Shown here: positions 55,571-63,979 of the stretch, piece by piece
How the letters are laid out: every line of letters starts with the position of its first letter
Numbering within the stretch: the stretch's first letter is position 1
NCBI GenBank assembly: GCA_025800125.1
Contig: JAOXSF010000038.1
Span: forward strand, 1-64,000
Origin: Marinobacterium sp.
GTDB lineage: Bacteria > Pseudomonadota > Gammaproteobacteria > Pseudomonadales > Balneatricaceae
DNA length: 64,000 nucleotides
Direction of reading: 5' to 3'
Notes under the pieces: generated by a model
What the model was told of the DNA's origin: nothing
The model's database searches: none
Seen by the model: only the letters and a program-made list of their open reading frames with translations
Made by a program: the position numbers and the translations under genes

Positions 55571-55618
55571 GCTGCAACTATATAACGCTGCAACTATACA
55601 ACGCTGCAACTATAAAAA
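55571..55618. repeat. 16-bp tandem repeat (three units)
   Basis: GCTGCAACTATATAAC, GCTGCAACTATACAAC and GCTGCAACTATAAAAA follow each other between the FKBP gene and the converging small gene. Confidence 0.9.
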
Positions 55619-55641
55619 GTGACATTGACAAAAACGTTCAG

Positions 55642-55866
55642 CTATAAAAAGCGGCAACCACCGCCTGGTGTGTTGCCCTCTATATAACGCACTTTACCAC
55701 AGGCTTTGCCACGCTGATTACTGACCGCATAGCGTCGCCCCTGGCGTTGGTTCTGTTTTTCCTCCTGCTTCCTTTCTGTTGCTGTTTGCGGCGTCTGTAC
55801 CGGTAATGCGGTGTGACTGTCGTGATCAACGGGTTTATTCACTGCTTTGTCCATTGCTTTGTTCAT
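55642..55866 (-). CDS. Small basic protein of unknown function (74 aa)
   Basis: The product is not recognised. The start at 55866 follows CAGGTTCTACT; an in-frame start at 55899 is possible. It begins with a four-residue repeat (MNKAMDKAVNKP, from 12-bp units), has a Lys/Gln/Arg-rich middle (ERKQEEKQNQRQGRR) and two late Cys. It may be a real small soluble protein, but support is only the start site and a downstream space without other genes. Confidence 0.5.
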   Translation of the reverse strand: MNKAMDKAVNKPVDHDSHTALPVQTPQTATERKQEEKQNQRQGRRYAVSNQRGKACGKVRYIEGNTPGGGCRFL

Positions 55867-56020
55867 AGTAGAACCTGATTTTGCTGTGCTGTGCAGCACG
55901 ACCTGTAATTGCCTTCACACAGGGTTTACACAATCCGGGTGAGAATTACATTCAGTTTTATGGCCAGGATGACCCGTCCGGCCCGCTACACAAGTTTATC
56001 AGCATACAGGAGCCTCTAAT

Positions 56021-56785
56021 ATGAAACAGACTCTGGCACTACTGGCAGCAGCTGGCATGAGTTCAGTGGTACTGGCCGACTCACACTCCGGGCCAGATAA
56101 TAACCCCAACGCCTGGCAGATTTCGCTGGGTGCAGGTGTCGGTATTGAACGCAGCCCTTACATTGGCGTAGGTACGGAAACCGGTTTTATGCCGATGCTG
56201 TCTGTTGAGAAAGGGCCATTTTATTTCCATGGCACTGAACTGGGAATTGATCTGCTTGATTCTGAGCTGGCCACACTGACGTTGCTGGGTCACTACCGGA
56301 TGGAAGGCTTTGATGCGTCTGACAGTCTGGAGTTGAACGGCATGCAGGACCGTGATGGTGCTTTTGAGCTGGGTGCGCGTGCCGCTGCTTACACAGACTT
56401 TGGTGAATTGTCATTAACGGTACTGGCCGATGTCAGTGATGAGCACGACGGTTATGAAGTGACGGCAGGCTGGGCTACGGAATATATGCTGACGCCGCAG
56501 TTGATGCTGAGCCCTTCAATTGATTACAGCTGGCGTAGTGATGACCTGAATAACTACTACTATGGTGTGCGTGCCAGTGAAGCGGCTGCCAGCCGTGCTG
56601 CATACCAGGCAGATGCCGATGGCATTCTGAGCCTGGGTATCAGTGCATTTTATAGCCTGGATCAACAGCAGAGCCTGATGTTTGAGCTGGGGGTTGACCT
56701 GCTGGGCGATGAAATTAAAGACAGCAGCATTGTTGAGCGCAGCAATGTGCCCCACGCATCGCTGGCTTATCTGTACCGATTTTAA
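56021..56785 (+). CDS. MipA/OmpV family outer membrane protein
   Basis: The 254-residue protein has a signal peptide (MKQTLALLAAAGMSSVVLADS) and alternating beta-strand segments. It ends in Phe (LAYLYRF), as outer-membrane barrels do. The pattern GVGIERSPYIGVGTETGFMPML matches MipA/OmpV (MltA-interacting protein). It starts after CAGGAG. It stands alone. Confidence 0.88.
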   Translation: MKQTLALLAAAGMSSVVLADSHSGPDNNPNAWQISLGAGVGIERSPYIGVGTETGFMPMLSVEKGPFYFHGTELGIDLLDSELATLTLLGHYRMEGFDASDSLELNGMQDRDGAFELGARAAAYTDFGELSLTVLADVSDEHDGYEVTAGWATEYMLTPQLMLSPSIDYSWRSDDLNNYYYGVRASEAAASRAAYQADADGILSLGISAFYSLDQQQSLMFELGVDLLGDEIKDSSIVERSNVPHASLAYLYRF

Positions 56786-56799
56786 ACATTGTCGGATAT

Positions 56800-57264
56800 T
56801 CAGGGCGGGGGCGATATATGACTGCTGTTTTGAACCCGCCGCTGCAACCAGCGTAACACGCCACCAATCAGCGGCAGCTGCATATAAAAAAACTGCCCGC
56901 TGTCCCAGTGGTCCCGGTGCAGTATGATGCGTCCCTCAGCGTCCAGATGAAGCTCGCTGATACCGGGAAACTGCCAGTCTCCCAGCCTGGTGGCCTGGCC
57001 ATAAAATTGCCAGCGCAGATAACAGCGTCGCGGGCCAGACCAGGCAATATCCTCCACCTCAAAATGGATCGGTTCCACCTGACTGGCAAACTGCTTTAGC
57101 AACTGGCGCAGGGCATTCTGGCCTTCCAGAGTATGGAAAGGATCAACAAACCGCACATCCGGGTGGGTTAGTTGCTCCAGCAGGTTACTGTCCAGCGATG
57201 TGGGAAGCTGGTTAAACAGGGCAACCCAGGCGTTGACGGTGTTTTCATGGGGGCTGTACATCAA
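56800..57264 (-). CDS. SnoaL-like / NTF2-fold protein
   Basis: The 154-residue protein has an NTF2-like fold: VNAWVALFNQL, HPDVRFVDPFHTLEGQNALRQLL, and a late HRDHWDSG. SnoaL-like proteins include cyclases, isomerases and hydrolases, and no reaction can be named. It is the last gene of the ChrR-linked lipid operon, 37 bases after the SDR gene. Homologues often accompany the cfa/DUF1365/DUF3833 set. Confidence 0.82.
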   Translation of the reverse strand: MMYSPHENTVNAWVALFNQLPTSLDSNLLEQLTHPDVRFVDPFHTLEGQNALRQLLKQFASQVEPIHFEVEDIAWSGPRRCYLRWQFYGQATRLGDWQFPGISELHLDAEGRIILHRDHWDSGQFFYMQLPLIGGVLRWLQRRVQNSSHISPPP

Positions 57265-57301
57265 TGGTTCCTGGTCTGTAGCGTAATGCGTTGTTTAAAC
57301 G

Positions 57302-58069
57302 TTACCTGTTACGGCGCGTAGCACGGTGGATCAGCGGCAGATAAAGCCGCGCATGCAGCTGGCGCAACAGTGCCATCAGTGTGGCAAAGCGCCAGGGAAA
57401 ACGAATTTCAAAAGCGCTGCCGGCCAGCCCGGCTGCGATTTTCTCGGCGGCCTGACGGGCGCTTATCAGGTCAGGCATCGGGAAATCATTCAGCTCGGTG
57501 AGCGGGGTTTTGACAAAGCCGGGGTTGATCAGCCGAATATCCAGCGGTTCCTGGTATAACTCGACAGCCAGTGATTCCACCAGATTGATCAAGGCTGCTT
57601 TGCTGGCACCGTAGGCCGCCGCTTCAGGCAGGCCACGGTAACCGGCCAGTGAAGCGACTACGGCCAGTTGCTGCTGGCTGCCCTGGTGTGCAGCGGTACG
57701 CATCAAGGGGAGCAGCGCTTCAATACAGTTACAGGTGCCCAGCAGGTTAAGCTCCACCAGATTACGTACCGTATCACTGCGAAAATTGCCCGCTTTCTCG
57801 GCCTGGTGAGTACCCGCATTAAGAATCGCCAGCACTGGTTGAGGGCTGTGGTGGTCAAACAGCGTAACAACCAGCCTCTGTACTGCCTTGGCATCGGTAA
57901 TATCCAGCGGCTGCAATTGCAGTTGTGCAGCGAACTGCTGCTGTAGAGGCTCCAGGCTGCGGCAATCACGGGCACTGGCAACCACGTTGTGGCCCTGTTG
58001 CAGGTAGTACTCAGTCAGTGCCAGGCCGATACCGCGGCTGGCACCGGTAATCCAGATTGTACTTTTCAT
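57302..58069 (-). CDS. Short-chain dehydrogenase/reductase of the ChrR-linked operon
   Basis: The 255-residue protein has the NAD(P) motif TGASRGIG, the active-site set with YGASKAAL (Tyr-x3-Lys), and NAGTHQ. The substrate is not known; location in the lipid operon suggests an oxidised acyl or aldehyde compound. It starts 32 bases after the DUF3833 gene. Confidence 0.88.
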   Translation of the reverse strand: MKSTIWITGASRGIGLALTEYYLQQGHNVVASARDCRSLEPLQQQFAAQLQLQPLDITDAKAVQRLVVTLFDHHSPQPVLAILNAGTHQAEKAGNFRSDTVRNLVELNLLGTCNCIEALLPLMRTAAHQGSQQQLAVVASLAGYRGLPEAAAYGASKAALINLVESLAVELYQEPLDIRLINPGFVKTPLTELNDFPMPDLISARQAAEKIAAGLAGSAFEIRFPWRFATLMALLRQLHARLYLPLIHRATRRNR

Positions 58070-58101
58070 TGTTAACTTGGTGGTCTGTGACAGCTGTACA
58101 G

Positions 58102-58602
58102 TTACAGCGATGTCGCCTGAGCTACATCAGGCCCGGCATCTTTGCTGAAAAACAGAGTGACTGTGCCCAGTGGAATACCCAGTTTGCAGACCCGTGCCCG
58201 GTTCACCAGTACGCCGCCAGGTTGCAGATACATACGGTCATCAAAGCGCACTCGTACCCGGCGTGGGCCTATGGGCAGCTCCATCTGATAGCACCAGCGC
58301 AGTTGCCGACCGCTGGTCTGGCCGTGGGCTTTACCAATCACATCATCTGCCCGGCCTTCATAATGGCCGTTACGGCGAGGTCGAATACGCCAGATGCGCT
58401 GTTCTCGCTGACCGTCGTTGTAGAGAAACTGTTCATCCAGCACCAGCTCGCCATTTTCCATTGTACCTTCAATGTTTACCTGGAAACTGCGCCGAAGTTT
58501 GCCCAGACTGTCCTCAAAAATACCCCAGGCAAATGTACTGCCCAGAAAATAGTGCTCGGGTCGGAGCGTTGTGCTGGGTTCAGCATAGAAAAGATCGCTC
58601 AT
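58102..58602 (-). CDS. DUF3833 family protein
   Basis: The 166-residue protein matches DUF3833 (LRPEHYFLGSTFAWGIFEDSLGKLRRSFQVNIEG; then RDDRMYLQ-type FDDRMYLQPGGVLVNRARVCKLG). Many members are lipoproteins, but no lipobox is seen here. The function is unknown; it occurs with cfa-type methyltransferases and DUF1365 in singlet-oxygen operons. An in-frame start near 58602 follows AGGAGGTAACC, a strong ribosome-binding site. Confidence 0.85.
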   Translation of the reverse strand: MSDLFYAEPSTTLRPEHYFLGSTFAWGIFEDSLGKLRRSFQVNIEGTMENGELVLDEQFLYNDGQREQRIWRIRPRRNGHYEGRADDVIGKAHGQTSGRQLRWCYQMELPIGPRRVRVRFDDRMYLQPGGVLVNRARVCKLGIPLGTVTLFFSKDAGPDVAQATSL

Positions 58603-58694
58603 TATGGTTACCTCCTGTGTGCAGACGGGGGCAATCAGCGTGTGCTGTTGTAATGGTTATTACACCGGGTTCGAGTGGTAATGAGACCGCCCCA

Positions 58695-59957
58695 TCAGCC
58701 TGGGCGGTGTAGCTGAAACAGACAGACATCCAGCGCACCACTGCGAAAACCGGCTTCACAGTAAGCAAGGTAATAACGCCACATACGGCGGAAGCGTTCA
58801 TCAAAGCCCTGTTGTGCAATGTCGGGCCATTGTTGTTCAAAGCGCTGATACCAGTGTTGCAGAGTGCGGCCATAATCTGGCCCGAACCGTTGTAGCTCGC
58901 CGCTGATAAAGCCGCGTTGCTGGGCCAGTTTCTGAACGGCACTGACGGACGGCAGCATACCGCCAGGAAAGATATAGCGCTGAATAAAGTCGGTATGGCG
59001 CTGGTAATGGGCCGCTTTGGTTTCAGCAATACAGATAATCTGTAGTACGGCGGTACCGCCCGGGGCCAGTATCTGCCACAACTTGTCAAAGAACCCTGGC
59101 CAGTGGCGCTGTCCTACCGCTTCAAACATTTCAATGGACACAACCCGGTCATAGTGGTCGTGCAGGTCACGATAATCACGGTACTCCAGTTCGATGCTGT
59201 CTGCACCGGGCAGATGTGCGATACGTTGCTGTGCCCATGCCAGCTGTTCTGCCGACAGGGTAATGCCGTGCAGGGAGAGGTTGCCACGGCGTGCGATGGT
59301 TTCAGCAAAGCCGCCCCAGCCGCAGCCAATTTCGGCAATTTGCTGGCCAGGCAGCGGGCGAGCCAGCTCTACAATGCGGTCATATTTGGCCTGTTGTGCT
59401 TCGGCCAGTGGCTGCTGCGGGTGGCTGAACAGCGCAGACGAGTAAGAGAAGGTTTCATCCAGCCAGAGCCGGTAGAAGTCATTGCCCAGATCATAGTGGC
59501 TGGCGATATTACGGCGGCTGCCACGACGGCTGTTGTCGCGCAGCCGGTGCAGCAGACGGTTCAACCAGTGGCTGAGCGGCCCTGCCCTGAATACCTGCTG
59601 TAGTGCCTGTTCGTGTCGGGCTGCCCAGTGGGTCAGCGCGCGCAGATCCGGGCTGCTCCAGTCACCGGCCATATAACCCTCGCCCCAGCCAGTCATGCCG
59701 CCGCGCAGTGCTCGCCATAGCGCCGCCGGGCGGTGAATATGCAGGCAGGCGGATGCGGTGTCTTCGCCCAGTTGCACGTTGAGCCCGTTATCATCACGCA
59801 ATATCAGGCCATTGACGCCAGCCTGTTGCAGGCGTCTGATCAGCCAGCGCTGTAACCAGCCTGAGATGGCTGTCCGTTGCACCGGCGAAGAGGTAGAAAT
59901 TGCAACAGACAGCGGCGTGGTCGTTGCGGAGCCTGAACTGATCGGGTCTGACTTCAT
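58695..59957 (-). CDS. cfa: Cyclopropane-fatty-acid-synthase-type SAM methyltransferase
   Basis: The 420-residue protein has the SAM motif EIGCGWGGFAE, VSIEMFEAVGQRHWPGFF and DFIQRYIFPGGMLPS. This subgroup differs from E. coli Cfa (VSVGMFEHVG) and belongs to the cfa-like enzymes of ChrR regulons. One relative in Rhodobacter methylates unsaturated acyl chains on the way to furan fatty acids. The ATG at 59957 follows ACGAGGTATC; an in-frame ATG at 60020 would add 21 unlikely residues. The substrate is probably membrane phospholipid acyl chains. Confidence 0.9.
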   Translation of the reverse strand: MKSDPISSGSATTTPLSVAISTSSPVQRTAISGWLQRWLIRRLQQAGVNGLILRDDNGLNVQLGEDTASACLHIHRPAALWRALRGGMTGWGEGYMAGDWSSPDLRALTHWAARHEQALQQVFRAGPLSHWLNRLLHRLRDNSRRGSRRNIASHYDLGNDFYRLWLDETFSYSSALFSHPQQPLAEAQQAKYDRIVELARPLPGQQIAEIGCGWGGFAETIARRGNLSLHGITLSAEQLAWAQQRIAHLPGADSIELEYRDYRDLHDHYDRVVSIEMFEAVGQRHWPGFFDKLWQILAPGGTAVLQIICIAETKAAHYQRHTDFIQRYIFPGGMLPSVSAVQKLAQQRGFISGELQRFGPDYGRTLQHWYQRFEQQWPDIAQQGFDERFRRMWRYYLAYCEAGFRSGALDVCLFQLHRPG

Positions 59958-60068
59958 AGTCGATACCTCGTTATTAAAGTACTGCTGAAACAAAGCGCTG
60001 CGTAAAACAGTCCTGTGCAATCCGCTGGTTACAGAAAGCGGGACCGGGCTGATCCATTTTGAGCTGAT

Positions 60069-60962
60069 CTATTCATAGCGCTGCCCCTGACTGCTGGGCT
60101 GTTCTGGTCGTATCGGGCCACGTATGAACGGTACCCCCTTGCACCACAGTCGCAGGGCCTGCCAGTGAATGGCAGCCAGTACTTTGATGCTGTTCAGTGG
60201 GTAGCGCAGTAGTTGCCAGGCCAGGGTGCGGTTATTAAGTGACTGGCGCTGGCCTCGCCAGAGTGCATCCAGCAGGGGCCTGCCTTTATGGGGGCTGCTG
60301 TCGTCACCCGCACACGTTTCAAGCTGACGTATACGCAGATAAAGCCGTTCATCGGGTGGCTTTACTACAAAGTGGTAATCACACCCCATACCCATAAAGG
60401 GCGAGACATGAAACTGTTTTGTGCAATGGTGATATTGCCGGGTGCGATGACGACGGTTAGCAGAAACCGGGGCTGAGTCTGCCACCAGATAGTGATGGCG
60501 GCCGCCAAAGGTGTTGCGTACTTCATATACAGTGGCGTACAGCTCGCCAGTCTCGTTATGGCAGAACCAGACCGACAACGGATTAAAAACATGGCCCAGG
60601 CAACGTATCTGGCACAGCAGTTTTACCTGAGTTGCTATCGGTAACTGATATTCAGCCAGTAACTGATCAATAAACTGGCGGGGTGAACGGCCGTCGCCGC
60701 TACCATAGTCGGCATCATGGAAACTGAACGGCGCGGCATGGTTCCAGCCAAACAGGGTCAGCTGATTCAGGGCGGCAAGCTGATCAATATCAATCAGCCA
60801 GCTGCTCAGACGGTAGCGGAACCGGTGTACACGAGGATGATGACGATGGTGCATCAGATCTCCCTGATAGAGCGCACAATCGCTGATACCGCTAATACAT
60901 TGCACCGCCGCATGTCCGTCTATACTGGCCCCATTGGCCCTGCCGGTATCAGCCCTGTTCAT
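60069..60962 (-). CDS. DUF1365 family protein
   Basis: The 297-residue protein has DUF1365 hallmarks: GDLMHHRHHPRVHRFRYRL, NPLSVWFCH and KQFHVSPFMGM. The family is always found with the FAD-dependent amine-oxidase-like protein and a cfa-type methyltransferase, and its function is not known. Its start overlaps the end of the FAD gene by four bases (ATGA), so translation is coupled. Confidence 0.92.
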   Translation of the reverse strand: MNRADTGRANGASIDGHAAVQCISGISDCALYQGDLMHHRHHPRVHRFRYRLSSWLIDIDQLAALNQLTLFGWNHAAPFSFHDADYGSGDGRSPRQFIDQLLAEYQLPIATQVKLLCQIRCLGHVFNPLSVWFCHNETGELYATVYEVRNTFGGRHHYLVADSAPVSANRRHRTRQYHHCTKQFHVSPFMGMGCDYHFVVKPPDERLYLRIRQLETCAGDDSSPHKGRPLLDALWRGQRQSLNNRTLAWQLLRYPLNSIKVLAAIHWQALRLWCKGVPFIRGPIRPEQPSSQGQRYE

Positions 60963-62410
60963 GCCGGTATCCGCTGACCATACTGCCAGCTATCGTGCAG
61001 TGGCAGGCGGTCATACATGCCTGCTACCTGCCAGGGGCGAGCAACCCCCCCCAGTGCTTCTGCAACCGCCAACCCGGCTTGCAGGCCATCTTCATGGAAG
61101 CCGTAGCCGCACCATGCACCACAGAACCAGCTGTTATGTTGCCCCTGCAATGGCCATAGTCGCTGCTGGGCCGCCAGCGCGGCACGGTCAAAGAGCGGGT
61201 GATCATAAAGAAAACTGGCATGTACGCTGCCGGGTTCCGGCTCAATGAAGGGGTTCAGGGTGACGATCATCGGCTGACGGGTTGGCAGATGTTGCAGGCG
61301 GTTCATCCAGTAACTGACCGACAACTGCTGCTGGCCACCTATGCGCGGCTGGCCTGCATTGCTGGTTTGATCGGTATCGCTCGTTTGGCCTATATAGTTC
61401 CAGCTGGCCCAGACTTTGCGGTTACGAGGCAGCAAGCGGGTGTCACTGTGCAGTACCGCCCGGTTACGTTCGAAGCGAAATGCTTCCAGTACGGTGCGCT
61501 CTTCTGGCCGGGGGTCTGCCAGCAGCTTTAATGTCTGGTCGGCATGGCAGGCAAAAACAATATGATCAAACTGCCACTGCTCGTTTTGCCAGTCGATCAG
61601 CAGCACTTTGCCCCCCATACGGCGTACTGAACGTACCGCGCGGTGTGTATGCACCTTGCCTTGAATGGCATGGCTGAGGCGGTCAACGTAGCTGGTGCTG
61701 CCGCCAACCACGGTATGCCACTGTGGCCGGTCGCGTAGCTGTAGCAGGCCATGGTTCTGACAGAACTGCAAAAATGCACGAGCAGGGTAATCCAGCATCT
61801 GGTCTGGTGGTGTTGACCAGATTGCCGCTCCCATCGGCAGCAGATGCTCACGCTGGAAGGCTTCACCATAACCACCTGCCTGTAGCAGCTCGCGCAGGGT
61901 CAGGGTTTCATCCAGTCTGGCCAGTCGTGCCGGTGCTTCACGGTAGAAGCGCAAAATATCGCGCACCATACCGATAAAGCGGGGCCGAAACAGGTTACGT
62001 CGCTGGGCAAACAAACCGCCCAGGCCGCTGCCGCTGTACTCCAGCCGGCCCTGATCCATTGACACTGAAAACGACATATCGGTCGCCTGAACCGGTACTT
62101 CCAGGTGTTCAAACAGCTGCACCAGATTGGGGTAGTTCTGTGGGTTATAGACAATAAAGCCGGTATCAACCGACAGACAGCCATCTTTACTGTCCACCAT
62201 CACCGTGTTGCTGTGGCCTCCCAGCCGATCATCTTTTTCAAACAGCGTTACCTTGTGCTGTACACCGTTGTGCTGAGGTTGAGAAAGAAGCCAGGCGCAA
62301 CTGAGCCCGGTAATACCAGAGCCGACAACCGCAATGTTAAGCGGCCGGTCTGACGGCGGTGGTGTGGTTGCCCTGTGATTGGCAGAGGAGTCAGGAATAT
62401 TCAGCTGCAT
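60959..62410 (-). CDS. FAD/NAD(P)-binding amine-oxidase-like flavoprotein
   Basis: The 483-residue protein has an N-terminal Rossmann motif (IAVVGSGITGLSCAWLL) followed by the flavin contact segment GGHSNTV and DTGFIVYNPQNYPNL. It belongs to the flavin amine oxidase/desaturase-like proteins of ChrR-type lipid operons. It may oxidise a methylated acyl chain; this is inference from the neighbourhood. It is the first gene of a six-gene minus-strand operon. An ECF-type promoter lies 31 bases before its start. Confidence 0.9.
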   Translation of the reverse strand: MQLNIPDSSANHRATTPPPSDRPLNIAVVGSGITGLSCAWLLSQPQHNGVQHKVTLFEKDDRLGGHSNTVMVDSKDGCLSVDTGFIVYNPQNYPNLVQLFEHLEVPVQATDMSFSVSMDQGRLEYSGSGLGGLFAQRRNLFRPRFIGMVRDILRFYREAPARLARLDETLTLRELLQAGGYGEAFQREHLLPMGAAIWSTPPDQMLDYPARAFLQFCQNHGLLQLRDRPQWHTVVGGSTSYVDRLSHAIQGKVHTHRAVRSVRRMGGKVLLIDWQNEQWQFDHIVFACHADQTLKLLADPRPEERTVLEAFRFERNRAVLHSDTRLLPRNRKVWASWNYIGQTSDTDQTSNAGQPRIGGQQQLSVSYWMNRLQHLPTRQPMIVTLNPFIEPEPGSVHASFLYDHPLFDRAALAAQQRLWPLQGQHNSWFCGAWCGYGFHEDGLQAGLAVAEALGGVARPWQVAGMYDRLPLHDSWQYGQRIPA

Positions 62411-62440
62411 TGATCTGTTCCGTTAGCAATATGGCATCAC

Positions 62441-62466
62441 TACGCCTCAGGGGGCTGGGCAGATCA
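62441..62466 (-). promoter_or_regulatory. Predicted ChrR-controlled ECF promoter of the lipid operon
   Basis: On the minus strand TGATCT, 16 bases, CGTA, with the -10 core 31 bases before the ATG of the FAD gene. It has the same element and spacing as the sigma gene promoter on the other strand. Confidence 0.78.
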
Positions 62467-62553
62467 TGGCTAATAAACGCTGTGACTAAAAGCCGCTGAT
62501 GAATGCTCCGTGACATTGATTTGTAAAAATCTGCGAACAAATTACATCGGCTC

Positions 62554-62581
62554 TGATCTACCTTTGAAAAAGAAGCGTACA
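62554..62581 (+). promoter_or_regulatory. Predicted autoregulated ECF promoter of the sigma/ChrR operon
   Basis: TGATCT, 16 bases, CGTACA. Transcription would begin close to 62588, which is at or next to an ATG at 62589. This favours the later ATG at 62607 as the true start of the sigma factor. Confidence 0.78.
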
Positions 62582-62606
62582 GAGTCGCATGAAAACGGAA
62601 TCCGCA

Positions 62607-63152
62607 ATGTATAAAGAGCCTGACCCACAAGGCACCCAGTACTGGAACCAGTGCCTTATGCAGCTGGGGCAGACCGGTGATCGCCAGCTCTATCAGCAGT
62701 TCTACCACCATTTTGCCCCCCGGCTGAACTCCTGGCTGCTGAGTCAAACCCGTGACCCAATACTGGCTGAAGAACTGGTACAGGACACTATGATGGCGGT
62801 ATGGCGCAAAGCTGCACAGTATGATGCTGCCAAAGCTGCTGCCAGCACCTGGCTGTTTCGTATTGCCCGTAACCTGTATATCGATCAGATGCGGCGGGCT
62901 CAGGTGCGCGAGCGTGGCAAAGCCAAGCTGGTGGAAGATGATACGCATTTTGATGATCAGCCTGCGGACGCAAGCCGGGTGCGTCAGGCGATGCGTGATC
63001 TGCCAGTGCAACAGGCGCAGGTGGTGTACAAATCGTACTTCGAAGGGAAAAGCCACCAGGAAATCGCCAATGAAATGGAGATCCCCCTTGGTAGTGTAAA
63101 ATCCAGTCTCAGACTGGCATTCCAGAAGTTATGTAAAGCGTTAAGGCCCTGA
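62607..63152 (+). CDS. rpoE: ECF sigma factor of the ChrR-associated group (RpoE-like)
   Basis: The 181-residue sigma factor has region 2 (PILAEELVQDTMMAVWRKAAQYD, then ASTWLFRIARNLYIDQMRR) and region 4 (LPVQQAQVVYKSYFEGKSHQEIA and IPLGSVKSSLRLAFQKLCK). The ATG at 62607 follows ACGGAATCC and is preferred over one at 62589, which would lie at the predicted transcription start. The ChrR gene follows two bases later. Such pairs respond to singlet oxygen in Rhodobacter and to light in other bacteria. Confidence 0.92.
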   Translation: MYKEPDPQGTQYWNQCLMQLGQTGDRQLYQQFYHHFAPRLNSWLLSQTRDPILAEELVQDTMMAVWRKAAQYDAAKAAASTWLFRIARNLYIDQMRRAQVRERGKAKLVEDDTHFDDQPADASRVRQAMRDLPVQQAQVVYKSYFEGKSHQEIANEMEIPLGSVKSSLRLAFQKLCKALRP

Positions 63153-63154
63153 TC

Positions 63155-63979
63155 ATGTCTATTAATCATCACCTGGATGACGCAACCATCCTCAGTTATG
63201 CCGCAGGCAGTCTTCCGCATGCCTTTGAGGTGCTGGTCGCCTGTCATCTGCGTCAGTGTCAGCATTGCCGCCAGCGTGTAGCTGAAGCAGAACTGCTGGG
63301 GGGAATGTTACTGGAAGCACTGGAGCCTTTACCGCTGCGCGATGAGGCCAGCCAGCCCGCGCTGCTACTGGCTGATATGCCAGATATGCCTGCTACCGTT
63401 GATATACCCGACAGCGCATTGTCTGTGGTCGATATTGATTGGGCCAGTGGCGCCACCACACTGGCAGCCACAGGGGCTGATGTAGCACAGCCAGGCCTGC
63501 ATCCGATAAACGGTTTACCAGAACTGCCAGACAGCCCACACCAGCAACCCTGGCGACGTAGCCTTATATTGCCCGAGCCACTGGAGCTGCTGTATCAGAG
63601 CCATTGTTATGAGTCGAGCAAAGGCCATGACACTATCAGTGGCCATGAAGCTTTGCCATGGAAACGTCTTGTTCCGGGCATTCAGCACCTGCCGCTGGAA
63701 TCATCGGAAGGGAATTTACGGCTGCTGAAAATTGCACCGGGTATCAGTATTCCACTGCATAGTCATGAAGGCAGCGAACTGACGCTGATTCTGCAAGGTT
63801 CCTATTGCGATGAACTGGGCCGTTTTCAGGCTGGTGACGTGGCGGATCTGGATTGCGACACAGAACATCAGCCGATTACCGATGGCAATGAGCCCTGCAT
63901 CTGCCTGGTCGCCACCGATGCGCCACTACGTTTCAATGACCTGCTACCCAGAATGTTGCAACCCTTTACTGGTTTTTGA
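63155..63979 (+). CDS. chrR: ChrR-type cupin anti-sigma factor
   Basis: The 274-residue protein has an N-terminal zinc anti-sigma domain with HLRQCQHC (His-x3-Cys-x2-Cys) near residue 31. After a long acidic linker comes a C-terminal cupin (IPLHSHEGSELTLILQGSYCDE, then GDVADLDCDTEHQP) with the metal ligands seen in ChrR. It holds the sigma factor inactive until singlet oxygen or a related signal triggers its loss. It is larger than Rhodobacter ChrR (about 213 residues) because of the linker at about 65-140. Confidence 0.92.
   Translation: MSINHHLDDATILSYAAGSLPHAFEVLVACHLRQCQHCRQRVAEAELLGGMLLEALEPLPLRDEASQPALLLADMPDMPATVDIPDSALSVVDIDWASGATTLAATGADVAQPGLHPINGLPELPDSPHQQPWRRSLILPEPLELLYQSHCYESSKGHDTISGHEALPWKRLVPGIQHLPLESSEGNLRLLKIAPGISIPLHSHEGSELTLILQGSYCDELGRFQAGDVADLDCDTEHQPITDGNEPCICLVATDAPLRFNDLLPRMLQPFTGF

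Noticed and set aside
57703..58712. Overlapping frames of 90-200 residues opposite the SDR and DUF3833 genes
   Set aside because: They are antisense to well-supported genes and have a shadow-type composition without domains.
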